The notes beneath the pieces are model-generated. The model was not told where the DNA came from, did not search any database, and saw nothing but the letters and a program-made list of their open reading frames with translations. From Sipunculus nudus (lineage: Eukaryota; Annelida; Sipuncula; Golfingiida; Sipunculidae), in NCBI GenBank assembly GCA_026874595.1, contig CM049319.1, positions 15,215,601 through 15,279,600 of the forward strand: a DNA stretch of 64,000 nt. Reading direction: 5' to 3'. This document shows, one piece after another, positions 12,601 to 25,404 of this stretch (position 1 is the first letter of the stretch; each line of letters starts with the position of its first letter). The position numbers and the translations under genes were made by a program.

Positions 12601-13029
12601 CAAAAGTGGTCCCTACTTGAAATAACTTTGAAATTTATTTTCCTAATACAAAATGCTTTTCAGCTGACTTTTCATAAAAAAAAGAAATCAGTAATATATG
12701 TAAAATTATTATGGATGCATACTGAATGCAAAATTAAAATACAGATATATCTCATTGATGGCAAATTCTTGAATTAAGTTGAGTAGGGATACCAATTATT
12801 TATAATCCACGTACAGTTGTCTTTATAAAGCCACAGAGAGCTGAATGTCCATGATTGTAACATTGCCTGGTATGATAAATAACTTAAATCATTAATCTAA
12901 ATTTTTTTAAAAGCCTTTAAAAAACTTTCTTGTCAATATTAACCAAAGATAACCTGAAATCTAAATGTCTAGTGGCATGGTGTAATAGATGCTGATAAAC
13001 TGTTGCCAGGCTAGATGTAACAGCATAAC

Positions 13030-16000
13030 ACAGATAACATATATGGTAAAATGACTCAATTCAATCTCCATAATTCAGCCAAAAATCATTCATGTGGAAC
13101 CATTAATGACAATTATTATAAGAATTATGGTAGGGATTATTCTTGTAAAATATTTAACAAACTGGCTTCAGTGGCATCAGTCAAAAAACGTTTCGCAGGT
13201 TTATAACTCATATAGGAAGATACAGCAAACTGGCTAAGTTCAGCTTCCCGTAAATCAGCCAAAAAGCACTGAACCAAAACCATTTGAACAAACTTGAATT
13301 ATCAACATCTGAGGATAATTAATGTGCAAGATTTAAGAATTTGGCCCAGTGGTTTTTTAGAAGAAGATCTTTGTAGCCACTGAGCTAAAATGGGCTGTTA
13401 TGGCATATGATTAAATTCAGCGTCCCATAACTTACCCAAAAGTCACTGAAAAGAGGCCATTTGAACATACTTCAGAAAGCACTACCCTAGGATCATTTCT
13501 GTGCGATATTAAACATTTTGGCCATATGGTTTCAGAGAAGAAGTTTTTTGTAGCCCTCAGTGTGATACAGGCACTGTCGACCCCGTACAAAAAAGGAAAT
13601 GCAGGTGGCGCCATCAATACCTCAATTTCAAATATGACCTAAGTGACCAACATTGGAATAAAATTTGGTGATGATAGCTCCAGCCGCTTCTGAGATTTAA
13701 ATTTTAATATGATTTTTTGCACAATTAACAAAGTTCAACCTCCTGTAATTCAGCCAAAAATCTCCGAACTGGAACCATTCAAACAAACTTGAGAAAGATT
13801 GTTCCAGGGATCATTTCTGTAAAATAATGGACAATTTGGCTGGACAGTTTCGGAGAAGAAGATTTTTAAAGCTTTTTTAGCTTTTTCCCTATAAAATCTA
13901 AGAAAATGCATTTAGAAAACAAGGGACCTATGGGTCACGACGCTCAGCTGTTATATATGATAAAAAAATATTATTAAGAAATGAGGCACATGCTGGTTTT
14001 GTGTGGTAATAAATATTAGCTGTATTATGAGTTGTTGTTGTTTAGCTTATGTATGATTTTGATAGTACCTTTGGAGACAGGGAAGAGGATTGATTTCATT
14101 TATTTTATTAACAAATGGAGTACTATTGTCACACAGATTTTGACTTGGCCATATAACTTATAAGCAGAACATATAATATTAGAGTTTAACTATTTATTAA
14201 AAAAAATACAAATATTGTCCCAAATATAATTTTTATTAAAAATAATAAGAGAATCATATGATTTTTTAAAATGAAATATAACTGATATGATTATTAAAAT
14301 AATATTAAAGAATATATTCATAAATGCATTCATGAATACATTTTGAAAGTATTTGCACAAGTATTCATATATTTTCATTTTTACTTGAATTCCCATTCTT
14401 TATGCAAGAAATTTTATAATGGAGTACATAATCATATTCGTATTTAAATAGAATTACAAAGTATTTGCACCATGTCTTAAATTTATTCAGTTTTCACCAA
14501 ACAATGATGTTGAGAATCCAGAATATACAAAATTCACACATTTAAATAATGATCATAAGTACCTGGTTTTATGGCTTTTATTTATATTAAAAAATAACTG
14601 TAAAAAATTCATTTTGGACTAATTTCACATCAATGTACACACTAGACACAGCAGGAATCTAGATTAATATTATCAACTGCATCTTTGTCTATCATTAATT
14701 TCCTTCATATGATCCCTAATGATTAGTAATGAATAATATGATTTACTTCTTTATCATTAAAATTGAACTGAAAAATGCCATAGGTGACTGCATGGTGTTA
14801 TTTGGAATATGTGACATTCTACCCATCGATACAAGATTCTTATATCATCAGTAACTGCAAGTTAATTTCCTGTTATTATAAACTAACAAATTCCTTTTCT
14901 ATTTTTCTTTAATTTGTTATTAAAAACCAATAAAAATTTATTAATTTATTGTTTTTTGTTTTGTTGTTGGTTAAAACTACTAGATGAGTTGGGTTGGACA
15001 CCTGGATCAACTGTGGCTTGCCATAAGCTGCCTGGATTCCATGTATGCCTCGCCTCAAGCGTGCATAATTTGATGAAAGGTCAACAAGGTCAACATACAG
15101 GTGACTCAAGAGGGGCTGGAGAGAGCCAAAGTCTGACAGGGTCTCATAAAAAACATTAATAAAAGCTACAATTTTTGGCCAATTTCTTTCAGCTTTCTAA
15201 ACTAAAAAGCTGAAATCCTTATGTGTGCATGATATGAAAATTATATCAACAGTGCTCACGGGAAACAAACGTGCCATGGTCACAGTTGGGCAAAATTTAA
15301 GGTTCTAATTTTATATTTATACTAAATAAAATTTGAAAAATTCAGAACTAATTTTGGGTATTCAATTGAATCTTGATTAAATAATGTTACATCCCTGACA
15401 AAAAAATCTCTAGCTTCAGCAATGCTCTTGTTAAGGGAGTAAATATATTTCTTGATTTTTTACAAAGTGCATTATGTTTGGGCCCATAACTTAAAACAAT
15501 TACGCAATACTGACATCATTCTGGCATGTGCATAGAGAATGAAAGTTATGTATATTATTTATGATTAAAGTCAGATCAGTGGTTTTGATATTAGGCAGTC
15601 TTGAAGTGTAACAATGGGTTTTTAATGGAAAAATGATGTTTTTCATTAATATCTCTAATGTCCTAGTGACCAAATTTTTGGCATGGTAGGGCATTTTGGA
15701 GACATCTAACTGTATGCCGAATTTAAGAAACTTAGAGCTGAAGCTGGGGAGCTGAGCTCTTGCAAACTGCATAACACTAGCTTGATGTAAACAATATGTT
15801 ACATGGTGCTTGAAAACTTGATTAAAATCTACAGTTTTTGATCAACTGGTTTCAAATTTTTGGTGTTAACAGTTGAAATGCTAACAAAAACATGCTGTGA
15901 AAATTAAATCCACAGTACTTACAGGAAAAAAACGTGCCATGATCAAAGTTGGGCAAAATTTAAGGTACCAATTTTTTATTTTTATTAATATTTTAAAAAA

Positions 16001-16720
16001 TTTAAAAGATTTTCATCTAATTTTGGGTTTACAATTTAATTTTGATTTATTAAAGTTATATTACTGGAAAAAAGGTCCATAGCTTTAACATTTTTTGTGT
16101 TAAGTGATCAAATATCTTTTCTGATTTTTTACAAAATGCATTATGTTTGGGCCCATAACTTTTTTAAATTAAATAATGCAGACATAATTTCTGGCATGTA
16201 CATAGGAACTATATAGAGGAATATTTATGGTAAATATGAGGTGAAACAGATGAGTGGTTTTGATATTAGGCAGTCCTGAAATGTGAAAATAGGTTTTTAA
16301 TAAAAAATTGAGGTTTTTCCTTAATTTCTCAAAGGGACGAAGTTGCAAACACCCAGTTTTCGGCTTGGTAGGAGATCTTGGGGACATCTAACATTATGCC
16401 GAATTTTGGATTCCTAGGTCTTACGGTTTCAAAACGTGCCACATCTACGGACGGACGGACGGACGGACGGACGGACGGACGGACAGACGGACGGACGACG
16501 GACAATGGACCACGACTATAGCTCAGATGACTTATAGTCAGCTGAGCTAAAAAATAAACATAATTCGATATAGTTTTCCGGATGATTGATTTTTTGCAAA
16601 AAATTTGGTGATGCTAGCTCCTGCCGTTTTTGAGATATCTATGGTTAACGTACAGACGACGCACGATGCACGACACACGACACACAACGGACGCCGCCGC
16701 ACCATCGCATAAGCTCACAG
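13030..16720 (+). mobile_element. Outer tandem-unit element split by copy B
   Basis: Four degenerate units of about 200-250 bp (cagcttcccgtaaatcagccaaaa, cactgaac..aaccatt.gaacaaactt, ggagaagaaga) cover 13030-13917. After copy B the element continues with ggtgatgctagctcctgccg..tttgagatat and ends in a gacgacgcacgatgcacgac array and gcataagctcac (about 16720). Such blocks are common in mollusc genomes; its class is unknown to me. Confidence 0.6.
13918..16552 (+). mobile_element. AACAAG-type element, copy B
   Basis: Same 5' end (aacaagggacctatgggtcacg), two tandem cgtgccat modules (about 15269 and 15933), a GGAC array (16448-16503) and the terminal tagctcag...ctgagcta stem. It lacks the CTAGA element found in copy A and the MITE found in copy C, so it acts as the empty-site reference. 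It is inserted inside another repeat (13030-16720). Confidence 0.82.
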
Positions 16721-17395
16721 GTTCACTAAAGATGCACAGATAAAATGCATATTGGCCACTGCTGGTCTGAATCTAATAGTTGAGCAATTTACACTTGATG
16801 TGACTTTCCTCAATATTATGAAAATAAATAATGAATCACAAATTCATCATTAATTTCATAAAAAAAATCAAATATATAGTTGCACATTTAAGTAAGATCC
16901 TGTTTCAGATATTATAAGAGACATTTTGGTCTACAACTTGATAACTTTAGTAAAAGCGTTCCTTTGTTATCACCAGTCACTGAAAAGTGTTAGCACATTA
17001 TTTCTTAAAACTGATCATAGGTGGCAGCACTGACTGGCCCACACCAGATCAACTAATGTCCAATCCTTCAATCACCATCAACACAAAATTAAGTCTCACA
17101 ACATGTATAGATTAATATTGATTACTTTACTTGTTCTCTGACATGAAATGCAATGTCTTCTGAATATGCATTAACTGAATCATTCAGTATTATAATATAA
17201 CAATTATGATGATACATCTGATTAAGGCTTTAGAATTCCAGGTTTTACACACATGGGGCTAGGATTCATAAACTATCATTAAGACCTAGTAAAAATCTCA
17301 GGGATCCTGTATAAATTTCACCATTTTCCGTTTGATTCCCTGACAGGCTTCTCAAACCACAACACAACATCCTACCCCAGCATGTAACAACTTAC

Positions 17396-17517
17396 TGGCT
17401 TGTCAATTTTTGTGGCCTTTGCCTCAGGTGTGAGGTTTGGGATCCAGAAGCTGGGTAATTCCTTGTCTTTTCCTGTTTTCATGTTTGATACACTGGCGCT
17501 GGGGCCCGCCTCTGCTC
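17396..17517 (-). CDS. NOSIP: NOSIP exon 5 (residues 136-176)
   Basis: This 122-nt exon carries the invariant ELPSFWIPNLTPEAKATK motif, nearly identical to the vertebrate LPSFWIPSLTPEAKATK, and ends at KIDKP before donor GTAAGT (17395-17390). The acceptor CCTTTATTCAG lies before 17517. The first 25-30 bases of this exon with its acceptor seem to be repeated in decayed form upstream in the intron (see the tandem copies at 17601-17890). Confidence 0.95.
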
Positions 17518-17600
17518 CTGAATAAAGGTAAAGTATATATTATAATGACCATACAATACTCTGTTATTTGCATATTCACTTGACTAAAGTGTTTATTATG

Positions 17601-17890
17601 CTGGTTCTGGGCCTGCCTTTGTTTCAGAAAGAAAGTAATTCAATGTTGAGTAAGGTAAATAATATATTACTTTAAGCCCATAAATGGCAGTAATTATTTG
17701 TAAATGCTTGATTTTCACTTTTTAAACGCTGGTTCTGGGGCCAATCTTGTCTTTGGCATAAAGGTATGTTATATGTAATAATGACCAGAAAAGTCTTTTT
17801 CTCAAGAAGTCTCAGAAAAGTTTTTCTTTTATCTCATGCTTTAATTATACGCTGTTTCTGGAGCTAGCCACATCCATAGGATAAAGGCAG
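17601..17890 (-). repeat. Decayed tandem copies of the NOSIP exon 5 acceptor region
   Basis: The exon 5 start (plus strand ctggcgctggggcc... then the acceptor and ataaagg) at 17493-17527 is echoed at 17601 (ctggttctgggcctgcc), 17729 (ctggttctggggcc, with ataaaggta and the downstream taataatgacca) and 17852 (ctgtttctggagc, with ataaagg). Spacing is 108-128 bp. The copies are diverged and lack an intact coding segment, so they look like old tandem duplications of exon edge plus intron. Confidence 0.6.
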
Positions 17891-18893
17891 AACCTTTTAC
17901 CTGGAGAAAGAGTAAATCAAATGAACATATATGACACATGTCAAAGCAAATTGGATTGTAAATAAATAGTGGTGATAAACAAAAATAAATATATACTTTT
18001 CAACACTGCCTCTGTATGTTATCACTGGGAGTTCAGCTGCAAAATGATAAAGTCAAAATGGTTAATATTTTGACTGATTATTATTTGAAAGCTTGAATCT
18101 AGTTTCAGTTAACAGGAGTTATCTTCCATAACATAGAGACACTGCAAAGATTTCTGAGTGGGAAAACATGACATTTCATAAAGTGCACTGAAAATCTTAA
18201 TGAGGAAACAAAAATTTTAGTCATTTCTGAAAATGCTTCATTGCCTACATGTACCTTGTCACCTCAAATACAACATCTACCATGTTCAAAAAGGATTTTG
18301 CCTTTAACTAGCATATTGGCAAATCTCCCTACATGTTTGCTGAATTTCTGCCCGCACAAAAGTATGTCTCATACAATTTATGTGACTGACAGCAAAGTTG
18401 TGTTGTGTATGGAACAGGGAATGACCATTGTGACCACAGAGATGGGATTTACACTATGGTTTGTACATTTTCATGTCGCCTAATTTTAAGATACACATCT
18501 GTGTACTGATGCAATAGGAGGGATGGCCATTGTGAGGCAGTTTTCCATGTGACCAGTATCATGAATCAAAGTAGGCCTAATCAGTTTGATATAAATGCCA
18601 ACAAAGTAGTAAATTCACTGCTATTTTTCAGCTGGAAGAAGTATAGATATTCAATGTCATGCATTATGATATTAAGTTTTGATATTATTCTTTCTTTGCA
18701 TTATTTCTGAAGCAACAAATAAAATGACAGCAATAAAATAAATTTTTACATCATGTAAGTTAAAAGCAATTTTAAAGTTTAATGGTAAATGTAATTTTAA
18801 GTTTAATAGTGATCTTTACCAAAATAACTTTGCCTCTTATTATTTTTAGAATTTCTAGGAATAAAATTATTTTATAAATCAACCATCACTTAC

Positions 18894-19011
18894 CTGTGAC
18901 TGCCTTTTTCTTGAATGGATCACTAGGCTTGCTGAGGATGCCTGTCTCCATGGCAACAAACTTTATCTTCTTGGCTTCAAGTTCAGCTCTCTCAAGTTCT
19001 TCTTTTTCTTG
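18894..19011 (-). CDS. NOSIP: NOSIP exon 4 (residues 97-135, linker)
   Basis: This 118-nt exon encodes a charged linker starting QEKEELERAELEAKK, followed by METGILSKPSDPFKKKAVT and one base of a Gly codon. The family pattern of an acidic/basic helix followed by S(R/K)P..PF(T/K)KA is visible. The acceptor is ATCTTATAG before 19011, which has a weak polypyrimidine tract. The donor is GTAAGT at 18893-18888. Confidence 0.93.
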
Positions 19012-19189
19012 CTATAAGATAAAATTACAAAGATTATCTTCTAGCAGAATGTCAGTTTAGCTCACATAAATGGGTGACAAACTTTGATTTCACATGAGAA
19101 ATGATAAAGCCTACAACAGTTTTCCTTTTTCAAGCCAGACAGGCAGACTTGTGGAATATGCTTGCATTATATTCCCTTTCTTTCTCCAC

Positions 19190-19500
19190 ATTTCTATGCT
19201 TTTATTTTACATGAATAACTTTTTGTGGAGTAACCACCTCAATGCTTTAATATTGTTTCATCTAATCTAGGTTATTATAACCTAGTCTGCAAAATTCTGT
19301 TTGGGACTGTGTGACAAGTGGAAATGAATCACTTTTAGTCAGTTATTTTATATCTGAGTGTCACCCAGGCCAAGTGTCTACCACACCTGTGGTCCTGGGC
19401 ATATCATCATCCCACATATACACACTCATCTGTGAGTGAGACATATTTGTGGGGCACAGACTGCAGAGTGTTCCTTAACCCCTGTTGGATCTAACCATGA
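19190..19500 (-). mobile_element. SINE body fragment without tRNA head
   Basis: Shares gtggagtaaccacctcaat, tttgggactgtgtgaca, gtcacccaggcc and gtgtctaccacacctg with 30840-31020. The tRNA-like end is missing. It lies in NOSIP intron 3. Confidence 0.6.
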
Positions 19501-21386
19501 AAAAAATGTTAATAATCCTTGGCTAAGCATGTTTTCCTCTTTCCTTACAGGATATTAAAAACAATCATTTTTGTAATGTAAGAATGTCCTTTGTGAGGAT
19601 AAAATATCACTCTCATGTATACATTCATTACTTTTATAACTGACAGAAATCATAGTGTAGTACTTCTGAGGTTAGGCATATGCCACTAAATGTAGTCTTA
19701 AACTTCTACAGGTACTGATGTCTTAATTTGAGTCAATATGAGGAATTTCTTAAAAGAAGGCACAGATCTTGCCTGTGTTTCAGTGCTGCATTTCATAACC
19801 ATTATTATGATAATGCTGATGAAAGACTTTTTTTTGTTTAAGCCTTTAAAGTAATCTACTTTAACAATATTGCTATGAAGTATATCAATCTAAATAAAGG
19901 TGAACTGTCAATAAAAACAGTGGAGGACTTTGCATCAGTGTTTCCAAGCTGAGATATAACCAAAATCTTCAGTTTGGTAAAGAATCCCAAGAACCCTATT
20001 ATTGCTCAAAAGTGTCAAAGTCTATGATCATTCAGGAGGCAACTGATTGTTGAAAGTGTCTTCAAGTGGAAAGAATTGAAGCAGATATAGTCAAACTATT
20101 CTTGAATGTTGCATTACTACTTTCAATGGATATATTTTACAATGTGGGACAACCAGTAACAAATTAAAGTGAAAGCACTCCCCACCTTGCAATGTTCTTG
20201 AAACAGTATTTTCATTATTTATTACTTATGATAAGTTTGGGATATGGAAATATCTTGTGAGCAATTCTGAGAAAAGTAAGAAGACATATCTTGGTCAATT
20301 CTTGATAAGGAATTAGAATGCAACTGTACTGAGTTTTTCAAGGCACCCATATTCAGATGTCAACAATTATTTGGATTCTAATGTGATAAAAGTTTCCTGG
20401 GATGTGGTGTGTATGATATGTTGGCTGATGTGAAATGTTTGGAACATTTTCAATGCAGGGAGCTATATTTCCTGCATATAAATTTCACATATGTATAGCT
20501 CAAGCTATTCCAAAAACCAGTTTGAAGAGAAAAAGTTGTTGTTAATGTGAGACCCACTACATCTACTGTATGAAAACTAACTGCCAATTCCCCAGATTCA
20601 TAAGGCAGTGGAATAAGTAGAATGTTGATAAGACAATAGAGTGTGGAAGTTTCTCTATGATAAAATATGGGACCCACTAGTCTGCTGTATGCATAATCAA
20701 ACTGGCTGGATGCAACAGTCTGATAATGAGAAAACAGTACCTTGATATGTATAAATGGTCAAAAGGAATGACAGAAACAGGGCGGTGGGACCTGCTTGAA
20801 CATCAAACAGTCCATAGCATTAAGCAACAGAGCAGAATTAAAGGAAGATGGAATAGATATCAGTGTTCACTGACTTTCATTATCAAAGACAAAACCCATT
20901 ATTGTTGGTGATGCTATAGACCTCTTAAAGACGTAAACTTTACAGTTAAACTGTAAAATGGCTTTCACCAAATTGGCAATAAGAATGTGACATACTTTGT
21001 GACTTCAGTAACAATATTTCTTTATAAAAAACCCCAGAGCATTTCAGCTGAATCATTTTCAAGTTTTATTACTTAAATGAATTTATCCAGTTTTTCAGCG
21101 AACATACTAGAATCCTTGATAATAGTGTTGGTACTATTGATCTCATTCTAGTGTCCAATAAAAATCATGTGTAAGAATCTGGTGCACATGGGACAGTGGG
21201 ATATGGAATGAGTGACCATAGTAACTAATTATAGCAATATTGCCCCCCCCCCCCCCAAAAAAAAAAGGATAACTTAAATGTACTGAATAAATCTCTGAGT
21301 ACTGATGTTGGATGAACTTAATTGAGGATTTCTTAAATAAGATACTACTTTACACAAAATGAACTTAATTAGATGATGCTGTTTAC
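19501..21386. other. NOSIP intron 3, mostly without recognised content
   Basis: Unique-looking AT-rich DNA with a C14 then A-rich run at 21243-21267. The region 20440-20900 is slightly less AT-rich; its short frames (75 and 61 codons) match nothing I know. Confidence 0.4.
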
Positions 21387-21498
21387 CTCTTGTCGGTTCT
21401 TCTGCTTCTCAAATTCTTTCAGTTTGCGGGCAATAGCCTTCTTCTGATGAACAATATACTCCAGTATGGCCTCCTTGTCATACAAGTAACCATCAGGG
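21387..21498 (-). CDS. NOSIP: NOSIP exon 3 (residues 59-96)
   Basis: This 112-nt exon completes the split Thr codon and then encodes PDGYLYDKEAILEYIVHQKK and a basic, helix-prone tail ending KQKNRQE. The PDGYLY.(K/R)EAILEYI block is the conserved end of the first U-box half, and the Lys/Arg-rich tail corresponds to the region with the nuclear localisation signal in vertebrate NOSIP. The acceptor CCTTGCAG precedes 21498 and the donor GTAAAC (non-consensus at +5) lies at 21386-21381. Confidence 0.95.
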
Positions 21499-22082
21499 CT
21501 GCAAGGAAAACATGAAAAATAGTACTGATTATAAACTTATTACACTTGCCATAAGAGGACAAACTTTAAATAACCTGAATTAAATTAAGACACTAATGTA
21601 GCAAGGTATTTTAAAGCAAATTTAAGGCTTTATCATGTATATACAGTCAAGTAAGGCTGTGTATCACCAGGAAAATCAAGAGAGGAACTGATTCCTAATA
21701 TACTGCAGCTGCAATATGCAAATAGATTTGTATACATTCAGCCTTACACAGAACATAACAAGAAATAACCAAATAATGCAACTGCTAGTTCAATAGCAAT
21801 GTTTTCACCCAGGCCAGGACCTGGCTTTTACCTAGTATCAATGATGAAACAGCAAATAACTCAATACTGAAATATTAAATAATGTTAATTCAGTGTAATA
21901 TGTACATAGCCTTTGCCTTTCCTATATGTCTGTTAGCTTACATAATCCTTCTCAACAGACTCAGAAAGCAGTGATATTGCAGTATGGCAAACATTTATGC
22001 TCATTTTTCTTGCATAGACCAATTACTTCTGAGAGCTTGCAGAGAGCAAGTATTTGATCAATGGCGTTACCAAAGTACTCAC

Positions 22083-22135
22083 GTTATGACTGGGTCACGA
22101 CAAGGCTGAAGGGTGAGACAGCAGCAATCAAATTC
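22083..22135 (-). CDS. NOSIP: NOSIP exon 2 (residues 42-58, first half of split U-box)
   Basis: This 53-nt exon reads EFDCCCLTLQPCRDPVI plus two bases of a Thr codon. It holds the first cysteine cluster (CCCLxLQPCxDPV) of the N-terminal U-box/RING-like half. The acceptor CTTCCAG precedes 22135 and the donor GTGAGT lies at 22082-22077. It joins exon 1 in phase 0 and exon 3 in phase 2. The join SLR/EFD is two residues shorter than my recollection of the human sequence, which has an extra Val-Lys. Confidence 0.95.
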
Positions 22136-22612
22136 CTGGAAGAGATAATGATACAGTTCATTATACTTTTATCAAGCTACACACCTGACTTTTAATGCTA
22201 AAAGGAGGACTCATGCACTTTAAATGTTAGCAAATGTCCAGATATAGATACCATGGAGTTAAGTGGTTGGTGTGAAAGAGATTCTTCAGTAAACAATGAT
22301 ACAATGCAGCAAATATGCCAATGCACTGTTATGTAGTTATCCCTGCTGAGTGAGAAAGCAATGCACATTTAAGTTAGACACACTGACTGGGTCAAAGAAA
22401 GCTTGCAAGTTAATGTTTTCCATAGGGCTCTCAAAGGAACATAAAGATCTCTGACACAGAGAACTGATGACACAGTTCATCTAAAATCACTTTAATGCAC
22501 AGTTATTGACTTGATTCTTAACAATTCAGTCACATATAAACAGTGATAATAATTGTAAATACATGCCAGGATATGTTATATCATAGTGACTTTAAACTTT
22601 TGAATCCCCCCC

Positions 22613-22920
22613 CCCCCCCATTCCCTCCCTGTGAATGGTGGTTTTGTTAGTAAACTGTTTTAAAGCTTTTCTGTATTTATGAGAATTTTCTCTGTTAAAG
22701 TTTATACGCCAGAGTAAGCCAACCGAAAATTTTCCCTTATTGGGCCTATTATCGCCCACCCCGCCTGGTTCCCATGTATCTAGGTCACATTTCCGTTTCC
22801 TGTAATCACTTTTTTTGATGGCGGAAAGAAGTGAACTGGAAGGGAGCGTTGTATGTAATACAGAAAAGCTCACAACAGTTTACTAACAAAACCACCATTC
22901 ACAGGGAGGGAATGGGGGGG
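22613..22920. mobile_element. 308-bp foldback element with 47-bp perfect inverted ends
   Basis: Bases 22613-22659 and 22874-22920 are perfect inverted copies by eye (47 bp, starting in a C7/G7 run and ending taaactgtt / aacagttta). Between them, 22660-22815 is about 90% identical to the reverse complement of the DIRS right leader (26105-26260). The element directly abuts the left inverted repeat of the DIRS copy. It looks like a non-autonomous derivative of the DIRS leader. Confidence 0.8.
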
Positions 22921-22956
22921 TTTTATCAGTAAACATAATTGTGAGCTGTTTCTGTA

Positions 22957-24174
22957 TTAATGAGAATATAACAGATAAACCTTGGGGAGGGGATACCTAC
23001 CTAGAACTACGGAAATGAGGAGAACATCACTGCAACAAGGAGCAGATGAAGACGTCGACACCAGAACAGATGGAGGAGGCGAGGATGGTCTGGAGAACTG
23101 GAGGACACTACCCGCAGCAAACACAGGGCCCAAGGAATAAAGGCCCGAATCTTGTAACATGACATCCTTCAGATAAAAGCGGGTGAAGGTAGAAGGCGAC
23201 TTCCAATAGCCTTTCTTGACCAGTTGGTTTGGGAAAATCCCTGATAAATGGGCCAAGGATGTAGAAATGGCCCGGACGTCATGAGCTTTTACGTGAAGCT
23301 GCTCCAATGTTGACGGAGAAGCAGATTCATAGGCTGAGACAATGGTAGCTTTAAGCCATGCACTAATGGTGATAGGGCTAATTTCTTTAATTGAAGTTGT
23401 GACTTTCGTTGAAATTAACAACTTCTTGTGCCCCCCCCCAATAGAATGAGTAGCTTTAAGATAGTAACGTAAAGCAAGGACAGGGCAACTGGTAGCCCCA
23501 TAATGGTACTGACCGTTAGGGAGGGCCGGAACTTGCCAAGGTAATGGAGGATCATAGAAATTTTGGTTCTTCTTATAAAATTCAGGAGGGAAATGTAAGG
23601 TGGCCCACAAAACGTAGGCCGCAATTTGTGTAAATTTCTAATCGGCCACTAGGGCATAAAGCTCAGAGCGGGGACTGGCAGATGCAAGAGCAAGGAGGAA
23701 AACCGTTTTCTGAGACAAATGCAGAAGATGCGCCGAACTAAGCGGCTCATAAGGGGGTCAGCGGAGGTGACGTAAGACAACGTCCAGTTGCCAGGAAGGA
23801 GCAACGTAGTGAGGATGAGAAGAGCGTGCATGTACCCCCTTGAGAAAATCCGTCACCAGAGGATGATGGAGGACACAATAGTGACCCAGCTGACGGAGAA
23901 CCAACAGCAGGGCGGCACGATAGCCACGAAGAGATGGATAGGATAACTTTTTGTCCTGTAGTATATAAACGAAGAAATCCAAGATCGCTGAAAGCGACGG
24001 ATCTAAAAGGGAGATTCCGTGGTCAGACGCCCAGCCGGTGAAGATACGCCACCGGGAGTCATATAGGTGGTCTGAAGAGCGGCAAAGGGGAGCCGAGGCA
24101 AGGAGAGCAGCCGGGCTTGAAATCCCCTGATCCTTGAGGTGTCCGATGAGAGTACGCATGCACACAGAGGGCAT
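22957..24174 (-). pseudogene. DIRS tyrosine recombinase, interrupted
   Basis: The N-terminal half (24174-23758) contains LSYPSLRGYRAALLLVLRQL, a typical core-binding segment of DIRS recombinases. After stops and a frame change between about 23640 and 23758, the catalytic half (23610-22957) has VKAHDVRAISTSLAHLSGI, carrying the H-x-x-R motif, then GYWKSPSTFTRFYLKD with the candidate Tyr nucleophile. Family knowledge: the recombinase integrates a circular cDNA without target duplication. The break makes this copy non-functional. Confidence 0.75.
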
Positions 24175-24493
24175 GACCGAAATGGATGACGTGCTCGGGA
24201 GAACGACGGGAGATTGATCTGGAAAAAGAAGCGGTGGTTGTGAGAGAAACGAGCGCCATGGGGGAAACCAGGGAGCCGCAGGATGAAACTGGAGGATGAG
24301 GAGGAGATCCGTCTGTCCCGCACGGGACAGACGGAGGAGGATCCGGCGGATAAAACGCGTAGCGAAACCAGTGAGACCAAACGGACGCCAGGGTGTCGGG
24401 GAGACGGTCGTGAGGGTGATTTAGACCCGTCACAGTAGGAACAGGGACTGGTGGGGAGGGAAAATCGAACAAATCTATTTCTGGATGCCCCAG

Positions 24494-25338
24494 TCAAGTG
24501 AAGAGACACTGAAGGACGGAGAGTGGAAGGAGGACCTGCAGATGTGGAGACGCGGGGCGACGTGGGAGGGCATCTGCTAGAAAGTTCAAGGCGCCCAGAA
24601 GATGAGACGCTCGGATCGAGGCCTGAAGCGTCACACAGAGATTGAACAAGAGGTAGGTCTCTTGCATTAGTGAGGGTGACCGAGTACCGCCCTGCCTGTT
24701 TATATACGCCACCACTGTGGTGATGTCGGTCATGACTAGTATGTGATGGCCGAGTAAGCGGCGGGACCAACGGGAGATCACGCAACAACGGAGCGAAGTT
24801 CGAGGACATTGATATGAAGGAGGCACTCCGACAGGGACCAGAAGCCCGAGGCGCGGAGATCTGCCATATGGGCACCCCAACCGAGGAGAGACGCGTCGGT
24901 GAACACCGTACAGTCAATCTTGTGAGAGAAAGGAACGCCCTGAAGGAGAAAGGGAAGGTCCAGGCAGGGACGAAGGGTCTGCCACGCGGGACGAACCGAA
25001 CGCAGATGGAGAAGGCCGTGAGCGCAAGAGGGAGTGAACCGGACAGAGATAAAGCCGACCAAACATAATGAAAGTGGCAGCCCAGTTGAGAGCGCTGTGA
25101 AGATAGGCAGCGGTACGAGAATTGATATGGCGAGACGCAAGAAAGGAACAACTGGTACTGCCGGAAGGACGGGAAGAAGAAGCGGGGGCCGGTCGAGCCA
25201 ATGAGGGGGTTGAACTGGATTGCCGAGACCGAGGGATGCGGTAAGACGGGCGCGGATCAGGAGCAGCCGAACGGAGGCGGGCCTGCCAGTCCGAACAATC
25301 CAACGCACGGTCGAAAAGGGGCTGAAGTTGGCCCCCAA
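24494..25338 (-). pseudogene. DIRS RT tail and RNase H, frameshifted
   Basis: RNase H residues are clear: VFTDASLLGWGAHM, then GFWSLSECLLHINVLELRSV. After a frame change near 24780 it continues GHHILVMTDITTVVAYINRQ and GGTRS, then ALNFLADALPR. These match the DIRS pattern with the Asp of FTDAS, the Glu of HINVLEL and the Asp of (L)AD(A)L conserved. Just before it, in another frame, ASRHINSRTAAYLHSALNWA and FGRLYL resemble the thumb end of DIRS RT. The fingers/palm with the catalytic YxDD-type motif are missing: the distance from ORF1 to RNase H is far too short. Confidence 0.75.
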
Positions 25339-25404
25339 ACAGAAGACAACCCGTAAAAGGTTGAGTGTAGAGCTCAGCCAATTCAGCCTGGGTGAGTTCG
25401 GGTT

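Noticed and set aside
22874-22920. Rho-independent terminator-like stem with T run
   Set aside because: A bacterial terminator makes no sense here; it is one arm of the foldback element.
24003-25151. 382-codon minus-strand open frame as a gene
   Set aside because: It runs in a different frame from the recognisable RNase H and recombinase segments and is Ser/Arg/Leu-rich, as expected of an alternate frame of GC-rich sequence.
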